From positions 310,001 to 374,000 of the forward strand of contig NZ_JAPPUY010000001.1 in assembly GCF_026712245.1 (NCBI RefSeq): 64,000 nucleotides of DNA, written 5' to 3'. This DNA comes from Roseateles hydrophilus (GTDB taxonomy: Bacteria > Pseudomonadota > Gammaproteobacteria > Burkholderiales > Burkholderiaceae_C). A model generated the notes under the pieces. It was not told the origin of the DNA, ran no database searches, and saw only the letters and a program-made list of their open reading frames with translations. The position numbers and the translations under genes were made by a program. Below are positions 17,253-25,630 of this stretch, in pieces (the first letter of the stretch is position 1; the number at the start of each line of letters is the position of its first letter).

Positions 17253-18025
17253 TCGTGCTCCGCCCGGCGGTCTTCCCAGATGGACTGCTGGCCGATGGCG
17301 GAGACGGCCTGCTGCCACCGGGCGGCGATGGTGGCGTCGACGCTGGCGATGTCGGCGTCCACCTTGACGCCGCCGCGCGCCACATCGGCGTCAGGCACCA
17401 GCTGGGCCTCGCGGGCTTGCAGCTCCTGGCCGGCGCCGTCCTGCACCAGCGGGAAGTCGTCGGGGTGCACGCGCACGCGCACGTGGCGCGCACTCAGCTG
17501 CAAGGCCTCGACCGCGTCATGGGCGACGCGGGCGATCAGCTCGGGCCGCTGCGCCAGCTCGCTGCGCACCACCTGGCGGGCGAGCTCCACGGCAATGCGG
17601 GCGACGGACTGGGCCATGTCGCCCTCCAGCGCCTGCATCTCCGCGTCGAAGCCCTGCACCAGCGCGCCGAGCTGCTGGCTCATCTGCTTGGCAAAGCTTT
17701 GCTTGAAGGCCTCCAGCGCGGCCATGCCGTCGCGGTAGCCGTCCTGGTAGCCGCTCTGGCGGGCGGCATGCAGCTGCTCGTGCAGGCTGGGCTCGGGGGG
17801 CGGCGGCGGTTCCACGGGTGCTGCAGCGCTGGGGGCGGGCGGCTGTGCGGCGCCCGGGCGCATGGGCGCGAACGGCGAGGCCGGCGGGCTGCCCAGGTTG
17901 TCCAGGTTCCAGGCCTTGGCGCCCTGGATCTCCTCGCCGGGAATGAAGCGGGCGTAGCTGCCCCGGCGCTCGCCTTCGCGGCGGTCGGGCGGGGGCACTT
18001 GGCGGGGAGGTTGTCGCGTGGCCAT
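17249..18025 (-). CDS. fliH: Flagellar export ATPase regulator FliH
   Basis: A 258-residue cytoplasmic protein. The N-terminal part is Pro/Arg-rich ([20 protein letters not shown]) with a Trp in [12 protein letters not shown] Gln/Ala coiled coil follows, then a C-terminal domain typical of FliH/HrpE stators ([36 protein letters not shown]). It holds FliI at the export gate and C ring. The ATG at 18025 was picked by family start and spacing. It is separated from fliG by a repeat-bearing gap of 168 bases. Confidence 0.93.
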   Translation of the reverse strand: MATRQPPRQVPPPDRREGERRGSYARFIPGEEIQGAKAWNLDNLGSPPASPFAPMRPGAAQPPAPSAAAPVEPPPPPEPSLHEQLHAARQSGYQDGYRDGMAALEAFKQSFAKQMSQQLGALVQGFDAEMQALEGDMAQSVARIAVELARQVVRSELAQRPELIARVAHDAVEALQLSARHVRVRVHPDDFPLVQDGAGQELQAREAQLVPDADVARGGVKVDADIASVDATIAARWQQAVSAIGQQSIWEDRRAEHE

Positions 18026-18082
18026 GTCAATCGTTCTTGCGATGCAATTCGGGCCGAGCGCCGGGCCGCTCCCAAGCCGGCC

Positions 18083-18187
18083 CGCCATGGCGATGTGCGT
18101 GCGGCTCGATGCCGCGCGCATCGCCGTCCCCTCGGGGGACCGGCCAGGAACGCCCGCGTTCAGCGGCGCGAGACTGGACGAGGGGCT
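18083..18187. repeat. Intergenic repeat family A, copy 1 (fliG-fliH gap)
   Basis: About 105 bases, starting with CGCCATGGCGATGTGCG and ending GGACGAGGGGCT, with a central near-palindrome GTCCCCTCGGGGGAC. A second copy fills the next gap of the same operon (19213-19318). Most of the length matches between copies: CGCGCATCGCCG, CCGGCCAGG, GCCCGCGTTCAGC and TGGACGAGGGGCT are shared. Both copies begin directly after the stop codon of the upstream gene. Confidence 0.85.
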
Positions 18188-18193
18188 TCATGT

Positions 18194-19195
18194 TCAAACG
18201 AACTGGTCGTCGCCGCCGCCCGCCAGCACGATCTGGCCCTCGTCCACCAGCCGGCGCACGATCTTGAGCATTTCCTTCTGCTCGGCCTCCACCTCGGACA
18301 GCCGCACGGGGCCGCGGCTCTCCAGATCCTCGCGCAGCGTTTCGGCCGCGCGGCTGGACATGTTGCGGAAGATCTTCTCGCGCAGGTCGGCGCTGGCGCC
18401 CTTGAGGGCCACGACGAGGCTCTCGCTCTGCACTTCCTTGAGCATGGCCTGGATGCCCTTGTCGTCGATCTTGTTCACGTCGTCGAACGTGAACATGTTG
18501 TCCATGATCTTCTGGGCCAGGTCGGCGTCGGCTTCGCGGATGTAGTCCAGCACCGAGGCCTCCACGCTGGAGCCCATCATGTTGATGATCTCGGCCGCCG
18601 TCTTGGCGCCGCCCAGCGAGCTCTTCTTCATGCGCTCACCGCCGGCCAGGATCTGGCTCATGACCTCGTTGAGGTCCTTCAGCGCGGTGGGCTGGATGCC
18701 GTCCAGCGTGGCGATGCGGATCAGCACCTCGTTGCGGCCGCGCTCGGTGAACAGCTTGAGCACGGAGCTGGTCTGGTCGAAGTCCAGGTGGGCCAGGATG
18801 GCCGCGATGATCTGCGGGTGCTCGTTGCGCAGCAGCTCGGCCACGGAGGCCGCGTCCATCCACTTCAGGCTCTCGATGGAGGACACGTCGCTGCCTTGCA
18901 GGATGCGATCCAGCAGCAAGTTGGCCTTGTCCTCGCCCAACGCCTTGCGCAGCACGGCGCGCACGTACTCGTCGGTGTCGGTGACCAGCGTGCTGTGCTG
19001 ATCGGCCACCGAGTCGAACTTGTCGAGCACCTCCTCGACCTGGGCGCGCTTGATGACCTTGAGCTTGGCGATGGTCTCGCCCAGCGCCTGCACCTCCTTG
19101 GGCGACAGGTGCTTGAAGACCTCGCTGGCTTCTTCCTCGCCCAGCGACATCAACAGGATTGCAGCGTTTTCCAGGCCTTTGTCGTCCATGATCAA
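18194..19195 (-). CDS. fliG: Flagellar motor switch protein FliG
   Basis: A 333-residue C-ring protein contacting the stator. N-terminal domain (ENAAILLMSLGEEEASEVFK), middle domain (EHPQIIAAILAHLDFDQTSS), C-terminal torque domain (QKIMDNMFTFDDVNKIDDKG, DLREKIFRNMSSRAAETLRE) with the usual charged residues. The length is normal. An alternative start two codons in (MDDKG, 19189) gives the more typical N-terminus. Confidence 0.97.
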   Translation of the reverse strand: MIMDDKGLENAAILLMSLGEEEASEVFKHLSPKEVQALGETIAKLKVIKRAQVEEVLDKFDSVADQHSTLVTDTDEYVRAVLRKALGEDKANLLLDRILQGSDVSSIESLKWMDAASVAELLRNEHPQIIAAILAHLDFDQTSSVLKLFTERGRNEVLIRIATLDGIQPTALKDLNEVMSQILAGGERMKKSSLGGAKTAAEIINMMGSSVEASVLDYIREADADLAQKIMDNMFTFDDVNKIDDKGIQAMLKEVQSESLVVALKGASADLREKIFRNMSSRAAETLREDLESRGPVRLSEVEAEQKEMLKIVRRLVDEGQIVLAGGGDDQFV

Positions 19196-19212
19196 ACCTC
19201 AAACACGCCAAG

Positions 19213-19318
19213 CGCCATGGCGATGTGCGAGCGGGGCACGCCCCGCGCGCATCGCCGCCCCCTCGGGGGGCCGGCCAGGCTTGCCCGCGTTCAGCAGGGC
19301 AAGAGTGGACGAGGGGCT
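19213..19318. repeat. Intergenic repeat family A, copy 2 (fliF-fliG gap)
   Basis: The second copy of the element at 18083-18187, in the same orientation and again filling the space between a stop codon and the next start. Its central palindrome is CGCCCCCTCGGGGGGCC. Differences from copy 1 are concentrated around the arms of the inverted repeats (for example GGGGCACGCCCCGCG against GGCTCGATGCCGCG), with pairing kept. This compensatory pattern suggests selection on RNA or DNA structure. Confidence 0.85.
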
Positions 19319-19323
19319 CATGC

Positions 19324-21030
19324 TCACGCTGCCTGCCCGTCCATCCAGTCGCGCATGATGTTCGCGACCGCCAGCGGATTGTCGCGCGCCAGCGCCCGGG
19401 CGCGGTCGAGTTTGTCGTTGTGCAGCGGTGCTTCCAGCTGAGGCATGCCCTCGACGCCGGGCAGCAGGCCCGGCTCGTCGACGACCTCGTCGACGGTTTC
19501 CGGCTTGGGCTCCTCGGGCACCGGGATGGGCGCGGCCGCCTTGATGGCCGGGCGGATCATGCCGAACACCGCGATCAGCGCGACGGCCACGACGGCCAGC
19601 GGCACGATGGCGCTGCGGGCGATGTCGAGCACCCACGGCTGCTGCCACAGCGGCACTTCCACCGGCTCGGTCTTGTCGACGATGAAGGGCGCGCTGATGA
19701 CCTTGACCGAGTCGCCGCGGTCCGCGTTGAAGCCCATGGCCTCCTTGACGAGATCGGTCAGTCGCGTGATTTCCTCGGCCGGCACCGGCTGCGTGGTCGT
19801 CTTGCCTTTGGCGTCGGTCACCGAGCGGTGGTTGACGACGATGGCCGCGTTCAGCCGCTTCACGTTACCCACCGCGCCGCGCGTGACGCGCACGGTCTTG
19901 TCCAGCTCGTAGTTGGTGACCTGTTCCTTGCGGCTGCTGTTCAGCCCCCCGCCGCCCTGGGCCGCCTGCAGCGGTGCGCTGGCGCCGTTGACGGGCGCTG
20001 TGGCCGGCACCGGCGGCTGGTTGGTGGCCGCGCCCGGCACGCCCGTGGGCGGGGCGGCATTGGCGTTGGTGCTTTCGCTGTTCTGGTTGGAGCGCACGGC
20101 GGCCTGTGCATTGGGTCCCTGGTTGGGCCGGTACTCCTCGGCGGTGGCCTCGGTCTGCGAGAAGTCCACATCGGCGGTCACCGTGGCGCGCAGGTTGTCG
20201 CGGCCCACCACGGGCTCCAGCAGTTCGAAGATGCGCTTGTTGAAGCCGGCCTCGACCTGCTGCTTGTAGAGCAGTTGCTGCGTGTCCAGGCCCGAGGCGG
20301 GGTCAGCGCCGGTCTGCGAGATGAGCGCGCCGGTCTGGTCGAGCACGCTGACGGCCTTGGGGCTGAGCTCGGGCACGGCGCTGGACACCAGATGCACGAT
20401 GCCGGCCACCTGGCTGCGATCCAGCGCGCGGCCGCCGCGCAGCGTCAGCACGACCGAGGCGCTGGGCTTTTGCTGCTCGCGGAAGAAGCCGTTCTGCTGC
20501 GGCATGGCCAGGTGCACGCGGGCATCGGCCACGTCGTTGGTGGTCTTGATGGAGTGGGCCAGCTCGCCCTCCAGGCCGCGCTGAAAGTTCAGCCGCTCGG
20601 CGAACTGGGTCTGGCCGATGGAGGACTTGTCCATCAGCTCGAAGCCCGGCGCGCTGCCACTGGCACCACCGGCCCCGCCCTTGGGCAGGCCTTGCGCGGC
20701 CAGCTTCATGCGCAGCTCATACACCTGGCCGGCCGGCACGAGGATGGTGCCGCCGGCCTCGTGCTTGTAGGGCACGTTCATGGCCGACAGCTGCGTGATG
20801 ACGGCGCCGCCGTCCTTGTCGGTCAGCCCGGTGAACAGCGGGCGGTAGTCGCCTTGGGCCGACCACAGCGTGATGGCCAGCACCGCGCCCGCCAGGGCCA
20901 CCAGGCCGGCGCCCATCGTCAGCTTGCTGCGCAGCGGCAGCCCGCCCAGCCGCTGCACGAAGCTGGGCGGCTCGACCGGCGCGATCAGGGCCGGGGCGGT
21001 GGCTGCGGGGGCGCTCAGGGCGTTGTCCAT
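19324..21030 (-). CDS. fliF: Flagellar MS-ring protein FliF
   Basis: A 568-residue protein with two membrane helices (TMGAGLVALAGAVLAITLWS near residues 40-60, and SAIVPLAVVAVALIAVFGMI near 470-490) flanking the large periplasmic ring-building region. Family blocks include YRPLFTGLTDKDGGAVITQL, ARVHLAMPQQNGFFREQQKP and ERLNFQRGLEGELAHSI. The C-terminal tail (RARALARDNPLAVANIMRDW) binds FliG. It is the first gene of fliFGHIJK, divergent from fliE across 153 bases. Confidence 0.97.
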   Translation of the reverse strand: MDNALSAPAATAPALIAPVEPPSFVQRLGGLPLRSKLTMGAGLVALAGAVLAITLWSAQGDYRPLFTGLTDKDGGAVITQLSAMNVPYKHEAGGTILVPAGQVYELRMKLAAQGLPKGGAGGASGSAPGFELMDKSSIGQTQFAERLNFQRGLEGELAHSIKTTNDVADARVHLAMPQQNGFFREQQKPSASVVLTLRGGRALDRSQVAGIVHLVSSAVPELSPKAVSVLDQTGALISQTGADPASGLDTQQLLYKQQVEAGFNKRIFELLEPVVGRDNLRATVTADVDFSQTEATAEEYRPNQGPNAQAAVRSNQNSESTNANAAPPTGVPGAATNQPPVPATAPVNGASAPLQAAQGGGGLNSSRKEQVTNYELDKTVRVTRGAVGNVKRLNAAIVVNHRSVTDAKGKTTTQPVPAEEITRLTDLVKEAMGFNADRGDSVKVISAPFIVDKTEPVEVPLWQQPWVLDIARSAIVPLAVVAVALIAVFGMIRPAIKAAAPIPVPEEPKPETVDEVVDEPGLLPGVEGMPQLEAPLHNDKLDRARALARDNPLAVANIMRDWMDGQAA

Positions 21031-21102
21031 CGGAGGCAGGGCGGAAGAAGAGGGCAGGCCGGGAGGCCCGGCGATGGCGCAAATTATTTGAGGCCGCCCC
21101 CC

Positions 21103-21129
21103 TCAAGAAAGCGCCGAAGTAGCCGACCA
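21103..21129 (+). promoter_or_regulatory. Putative FliA (sigma-28) promoter for fliE
   Basis: TCAAG, 14 bases, then GCCGACCA on the plus strand, ending 54 bases before the fliE ATG. The form matches the other sigma-28-like promoters of this window, although the last bases of the -10 (ACCA rather than ATAA) are poor. fliE is usually a class 2 gene, so this may be a second promoter beside an FlhDC-dependent one. Confidence 0.5.
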
Positions 21130-21183
21130 CGCCCGCGCATCTCCGCGCTTCGCACCGCCGGCTTGCTGCCACAGTGCCGCTCC

Positions 21184-21510
21184 ATGGACATGAAGCTGCG
21201 CCCCTTTGACTTTGCCCAGGCCGCCGCCCGCGCGGGCCTGGCGGTCAACGGCACGCCGCTGGCGCCCAAGCCGGCCGCGACAACCGGCGCCAGCTTCGGC
21301 GACGCGATGACGCAGGCGCTGAAGAACGTCAGTGCCCAGCAGCGCGAGGCCAGCCGGCTGCAGCGCGAGGTGCAGCTGGACAACCCCACTGTCAGCCTCG
21401 AAGAGACCATGGTGGCCATGCAGAAGGCGCAGATCGGCTTCCAGGCCACGCTGCAGGTGCGCAACCGGCTCGTCTCGGCCTACTCCGAGATCATGAACAT
21501 GCAGATCTGA
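21184..21510 (+). CDS. fliE: Flagellar hook-basal body protein FliE
   Basis: A 108-residue protein, the standard FliE size. The C-terminal helix region is diagnostic: DNPTVSLEETMVAMQKAQIG and LQVRNRLVSAYSEIMNMQI. FliE joins the MS ring to the rod and is the first substrate of the export gate. The ATG at 21184 (MDMKLRPFDF) gives the family length. It is transcribed away from fliF. Confidence 0.96.
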   Translation: MDMKLRPFDFAQAAARAGLAVNGTPLAPKPAATTGASFGDAMTQALKNVSAQQREASRLQREVQLDNPTVSLEETMVAMQKAQIGFQATLQVRNRLVSAYSEIMNMQI

Positions 21511-21527
21511 CCGCCGCGTCGCCGGGC

Positions 21528-22670
21528 TCAGGGCATGTAGATCACCCGCAGGCTGGCGTCCACCTGGCTCAGCGGCAGGAAGCCGATGCTGTTGGTGTGG
21601 CGCAGCAGGTGGCTTTTCAGGGATTCGGCGTCGCGCAGCTCCAGCGGCGGCGTGCGGCGACCGCCGAACTGCTGGCCGGCCCAGCTGCTGCGGTACTGAC
21701 CGGCGCTGATCTGCAGCACGGCTTGCAGGAACTGCTGGCGCTGCGGGCCACCCGTCATCAGCGGCGCCGCCGGCTGGCCGGGCTCCAGTTGCACGCGTTG
21801 GCCGGTGTAGAGCTCGCTCAACTGCTGGCGCGTGATGCGCCGCAGGCTGCTTTGCGTGGACACCACGACGGCGAGCGGTGGCTGGGTGTGGGCGGTCAGC
21901 AATTGCTCGATGCGACCGCGCTGTTGCAGCTGCTCCAGCGCCTCCAGCACCAGCCGCGGGTCGAGGCGTGCGCGTGCGGAAACCGCGCAGCGGTAGGCGA
22001 TGTTGCCCACCGCCAGCCGCCACGGGTCGACCGCGGCGAGTGCCTCGGCCTCGGCGTGCCAGCTCAGGGTTTGGCGGCTCAGCAGCCCGTAGGGGTGGCG
22101 GTTGAGGCTGAGCTTGCGCAGCAGTCGGTCCTCGCTGAGTGCGTCATCGCGGCGCAGGTGGCCTTCGCTGAACAGGGGGTCCAGCGGTGCATAGGTCTGG
22201 CCCTGCAGCGTGCCCACCACCGTGCCGGCAGGCAGCTGTGCCGCGGCATCCACCGGCGCAGCCTGGACATGGCCGACCAGCATCAGGTTGAGCTCGAACA
22301 GCGGCGCACTCCAGCGCAGGCTGCTTTCTGCACGGGGGCTGGGCTGCAGGTTGCAGGCGAGATCGGCCTCGCCGTGCTCCAGCGCGGCCTCGATGCGCGC
22401 GCGCGGCAGCGCCTGCAGCTCGACCCGTGTGCGCAACTGCTCAGCGAGCGCGCGCACGAGCGCCAGGTCCAGGCCCTCCACGGGCACGCCGTCGCGCCAG
22501 ATGACAAAGGGCGCCGACAAGGACTGCGACACCACGACGCGCAGCGGCGGCGGGCTTGCGGGCTCGGCCGCACTCACGCCGCCGACCCAGGCCGCCAGCG
22601 TCAGCAGCGCAGCCAGTGAACGAGCGCCGGGCGAGCGGCGCAGCCAGGGAGCCAGGTGATGCGGTCTCAT
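21528..22670 (-). CDS. Periplasmic two-domain solute-binding protein
   Basis: A 380-residue protein with a signal peptide (cleavage after about VGGVSAAEP). Residues about 42-260 resemble the family 3 solute-binding fold (RVVVSQSLSAPFVIWRDGVP, EGLDLALVRALAEQL, LPRARIEAALEHGEADLACN). Residues about 268-380 resemble a phosphate-binding-protein-like module (LAVVVSTQSSLRRITRQQLS, LYTGQRVQLEPGQ, SIGFLPLSQVDASLRVIYMP). No permease or ATPase gene is adjacent, so transport is not implied; a sensory or unassigned role is possible. It is five bases downstream of a barrel protein gene. Its ligand is unknown. Confidence 0.75.
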   Translation of the reverse strand: MRPHHLAPWLRRSPGARSLAALLTLAAWVGGVSAAEPASPPPLRVVVSQSLSAPFVIWRDGVPVEGLDLALVRALAEQLRTRVELQALPRARIEAALEHGEADLACNLQPSPRAESSLRWSAPLFELNLMLVGHVQAAPVDAAAQLPAGTVVGTLQGQTYAPLDPLFSEGHLRRDDALSEDRLLRKLSLNRHPYGLLSRQTLSWHAEAEALAAVDPWRLAVGNIAYRCAVSARARLDPRLVLEALEQLQQRGRIEQLLTAHTQPPLAVVVSTQSSLRRITRQQLSELYTGQRVQLEPGQPAAPLMTGGPQRQQFLQAVLQISAGQYRSSWAGQQFGGRRTPPLELRDAESLKSHLLRHTNSIGFLPLSQVDASLRVIYMP

Positions 22671-22675
22671 GGCGT

Positions 22676-23914
22676 TCAGAACACGAAGTCCAGACTGAGG
22701 CTGAGCATGCGCACCCGCCCGTCCCAGGCGAGGCCGGGGCCGAGTTCGATGTCACCGCCGCGCGGCGTGCTGCGGTCCCGCAGTGCCTGCCAGTGTTCGG
22801 CCTGGGCCTTCAGCGCCACGCCGTCAAACAGGTCCCAGCGCAGCCCCGCCAGCAGGATGCGGCGATCGAACGGCGATTGCAGGCTGCGGTCCAGCAGGTC
22901 CAGGCGAGGCTGCAGCGTGGCCGCCGCGCCGGCGGTGGCCTGCAGTTGCAGCGGCTTCTCGTGGAAGCGGGTTTCGCCGACGGCGGCATAGGGCGTCCAG
23001 TCGCCATGCCGCTTGGCGAGCTGCACATACCAGCCGGTGGCCTCGGGGGAGAACACCGAGTTGCCGCCGCGCCGCGTCAGTTCGGCGGTGACGTTGTAGG
23101 CCCCCGGTGTCCAGACCAGCGCCAGCGTCGCCAGCCCGCCGCGCACGCCGTGTGTGGCCGCGCGCGCGCCCAGGCGCTCCGCACAGTTGCTGCAGCCACT
23201 GTCGGGCTGCGTCAGCGCCGCGAAGTCGCGCGCGAGCGTGGCATCCTCGATGTTGAAGCGAAAGCTGGCGGCGCCGGCTCGCAGCGCCAGCGCGCCGCGC
23301 TGCCAGCGCAGCGCCGCCATGTAGGAGGCCCGCACATCAATGCGGCCGCGGCTGAGCGTGATGTGGTTGCGGCCGCTGGCCAGGTCCAGCAGCAGATTGC
23401 CGCCCCAGGCATGGCCGGCCCAGGTCAGCGTCAGCGCATCGGTCGGGTTGCTGGCGTTGAGGCTGTACACGGCGGGCATGGGGCGCAGCGCCGTGTGCGC
23501 ATAGCCAACCTTGGTGTTCTCGGACGCGAGCAGCAGCGGCAAGGGCTGTCGGCCAACGCGCAGCCGCCAATCCGGGCTCAGCTGCCAGCCGACGTAGAGC
23601 CAGTGGGTGGCCGGGCGGAAGCGCCGGCCCAACTCGTCGCTGGCCTGCACCTGCCAGACGGCCTCGGTGCTGTCGCTGGCCGGCAGGCGCACCTGCAGGC
23701 CGAGCACGCTGTCGCCGTCGGCGCGCCAGTGGCCGTCCCGTGAATGGCGCGGGTTGCGCGTGCCCGGCGCCACCGCCGCCACCGGGTCGTCGCCCTGGTA
23801 GGCCGCCATGCTGCCGAAACCGGCCACCTCCACCGGAGGAAGTTCGACGGCGTGGGCTGATGCCAGCGCCGTGCTGAGTCCGACGGCCAGTCCAAGTCCC
23901 GACAAGAGATTCAA
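22676..23914 (-). CDS. Outer-membrane beta-barrel protein, porin-like
   Basis: A 412-residue secreted protein: signal peptide MNLLSGLGLAVGLSTALASA, alternating amphipathic strands (WLYVGWQLSPDWRLRVGRQP, YMAALRWQRGALALRAGAAS, YNVTAELTRRGGN) and a C-terminal phenylalanine (LSLSLDFVF), the usual barrel signature. The start is TTG, supported by a GGAG eight bases upstream and by the good signal peptide. I do not recognise the exact family. Pairing with the binding protein downstream (five-base gap) suggests uptake or sensing of the same small molecule. Confidence 0.7.
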   Translation of the reverse strand: MNLLSGLGLAVGLSTALASAHAVELPPVEVAGFGSMAAYQGDDPVAAVAPGTRNPRHSRDGHWRADGDSVLGLQVRLPASDSTEAVWQVQASDELGRRFRPATHWLYVGWQLSPDWRLRVGRQPLPLLLASENTKVGYAHTALRPMPAVYSLNASNPTDALTLTWAGHAWGGNLLLDLASGRNHITLSRGRIDVRASYMAALRWQRGALALRAGAASFRFNIEDATLARDFAALTQPDSGCSNCAERLGARAATHGVRGGLATLALVWTPGAYNVTAELTRRGGNSVFSPEATGWYVQLAKRHGDWTPYAAVGETRFHEKPLQLQATAGAAATLQPRLDLLDRSLQSPFDRRILLAGLRWDLFDGVALKAQAEHWQALRDRSTPRGGDIELGPGLAWDGRVRMLSLSLDFVF

Positions 23915-23976
23915 GCCGTGTCTCCGTCAACGCCCGTGGTGAAGTGACGCGCCAACTGATTCTAGGCAGCAGGCCG

Positions 23977-24486
23977 TCAGCAGCCGGCCTTGCGTGCGTC
24001 CGTACCGCAGATGGCTGGGCGGCCCAGCGGGTTCAGGTCGATGTGCAGCTGCTGGTTGCGGTCGTTGGAGATGCCGATGCGCGTCCAGTCCAAGGCGCGT
24101 CCCATCCCGGCCTGGAAGATGACGCTCTTGCCGGACTGCAGCAGGGTGGCCTTGTGATCGTGCCAGGACACGCCGCCCAGCTCGCAGCGCGGTGCGCCGG
24201 TGGCGCAGTCACAGGGCAGGTCGCGGCTGACGCCCCAGCACCACTGCGGGCCGCTCTGGAAGCTGACAACCAGGTTGCGGTTCTCGGTGACGCTGAGCTC
24301 GCGGGCACGGCGCAGGTCCATCTCCAGCAATTCGGCCACGTGGCGCAGCTTCTGCCGCGCCAGATGGGACGTGTAGCTCGGCACGGCGGCGGCCAGCAGG
24401 ATGGCCAGCACCACCATCGTGGCGACCACCTCGAGGAGCGTGAAGCCGCGCGGCGTGGCACAGCGTTGGCGGCGGCGCGGGCTCAT
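23977..24486 (-). CDS. Type IV pilin-like protein (GspH/FimT pseudopilin family)
   Basis: A 169-residue protein with a prepilin leader and type III signal sequence: RGFTLLEVVATMVVLAILLA, with the peptidase site before Phe and the conserved Glu five residues later. The middle and C-terminal parts fit minor pseudopilins of the GspH/FimT group, with several Cys residues (WCWGVSRDLPCDCATGAPRC) that could form disulfides. It is a lone pilin gene with no other pilus genes nearby, overlapping the ycgR stop by four bases (ATGA). It would need a prepilin peptidase and assembly machine encoded elsewhere. Confidence 0.8.
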   Translation of the reverse strand: MSPRRRQRCATPRGFTLLEVVATMVVLAILLAAAVPSYTSHLARQKLRHVAELLEMDLRRARELSVTENRNLVVSFQSGPQWCWGVSRDLPCDCATGAPRCELGGVSWHDHKATLLQSGKSVIFQAGMGRALDWTRIGISNDRNQQLHIDLNPLGRPAICGTDARKAGC

Positions 24487-25214
24487 GCGTCGAGCTTCAG
24501 CAGCCGGCGGCGCTTTTGTGTCTGGTCGACGTAGACCTGCAGCGCGCGCGTCGCGGCGGCGTCAAGGTCGACGAAGGCGCAGCCCATCTGTTGAGTGCCG
24601 CTGGCGTCACCCGCGATGGCGCTGGCATGGTGGGGCACAACTGCCACGCGCAGCCCGGTGAGGCGATCCAACTCCAGCACCAGGCCGGTGGCGGTGTGGC
24701 CCAGCGGCAGCGGCGGCTCCCCCGGCGGCACGGCGAGAGCGAGGCCGCCGATGCTGAGGTCCAGCACCCGCAGCGCGCGGCCCGGCGCGTCGCCGCCGGG
24801 CAGCACGACGCGCGGGTAGACGCTGCCGGCCGGTTGCACGCGGAAGGCCTGTCGGCGCTGGAAACGGTAAAGGCGGGTGGGCAGTGCAGCGCGCAGCACG
24901 GCGCCGTGCGCGCCGCTGACGAGCACGGCCTCATCAAGTTCGAACTGGAGCTTGACTGCACCCAGGTACGCGACGGCGGTGATTTCTCCACCAGCCACCA
25001 GCGCCTGGCTGATGCCCTCGGGGTCGGCGCCGATCTCCAGAGCTAGCATGCCGACGGCGGCGTCCAGCGTCGTGATGCGGCTGGCCAGGCTCTGGCTCGG
25101 CGGGCCGCTCAGCAGCACGGTGGCGGTCTCGCGCTGCAATTGACTCAGGTAGGCCGTGATCTCGGCCGGCGCGGCGACGCGGAATTCTTCTGGGGCAGCT
25201 TCTGGGGCGCTCAT
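24483..25214 (-). CDS. ycgR: c-di-GMP-binding flagellar brake protein, YcgR type
   Basis: A 243-residue protein with an N-terminal YcgR-like domain (AEITAYLSQLQRETATVLLS onward) and a C-terminal PilZ domain. The PilZ c-di-GMP residues are present: RRQAFRV (RxxxR type) and, 38 residues later, DLSIGG (DxSxxG). YcgR binds the stator-rotor interface when c-di-GMP is high and slows swimming. The start MSAPEAAPEE at 25214 is preferred over an upstream in-frame start. It lies 84 bases after fliT in the fliS operon. Confidence 0.9.
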   Translation of the reverse strand: MSAPEAAPEEFRVAAPAEITAYLSQLQRETATVLLSGPPSQSLASRITTLDAAVGMLALEIGADPEGISQALVAGGEITAVAYLGAVKLQFELDEAVLVSGAHGAVLRAALPTRLYRFQRRQAFRVQPAGSVYPRVVLPGGDAPGRALRVLDLSIGGLALAVPPGEPPLPLGHTATGLVLELDRLTGLRVAVVPHHASAIAGDASGTQQMGCAFVDLDAAATRALQVYVDQTQKRRRLLKLDA

Positions 25215-25298
25215 GCGCGAGATGGTAGTGCCGCCGCCGCGCATGCGGGACGAGTGGCGGCGCGCGGGGCGGGCGGCTTGGCTTGTCCGAGCCTGGGC

Positions 25299-25598
25299 TC
25301 AGTGCACCATGCGGCTGTTGCCTTTGAGCACGTGATCCAGATCCTCGAGCCAGGGCTCGGCGAGGTGGCGGATCTCGGCGTCATTGAGCAGGATGCGCTG
25401 CATGATGCGCGTCTTGAGCTGGGACTCGCCGGCATTGAGCTGGTTGTGATGGGCCGCCGCCTTGAGCTGCGAGATCAGCAGCACGCAGGCGCCTTCCAGC
25501 TTGACGACCTCGTCCCAGTTGCCGGTGCGGGCCGCGGTGAGCATGTCGGCGCTGGCCTGCTCGATGGCCTCGTAGTAGTTCAGCAGTTCGGAGTTCAT
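25299..25598 (-). CDS. fliT: Flagellar chaperone FliT
   Basis: A 99-residue helical protein between fliS and ycgR. MNSELLNYYEAIEQASADML and GNWDEVVKLEGACVLLISQL match the FliT pattern of small amphipathic helices; length and position fit. FliT is the export chaperone for the cap protein FliD and, in enteric bacteria, also antagonises FlhDC. Conservation is low, so synteny strengthens the call. Confidence 0.88.
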   Translation of the reverse strand: MNSELLNYYEAIEQASADMLTAARTGNWDEVVKLEGACVLLISQLKAAAHHNQLNAGESQLKTRIMQRILLNDAEIRHLAEPWLEDLDHVLKGNSRMVH

Positions 25599-25630
25599 GG
25601 CAGGTACCGGAGGTTCTGTGGAGGAGACGC

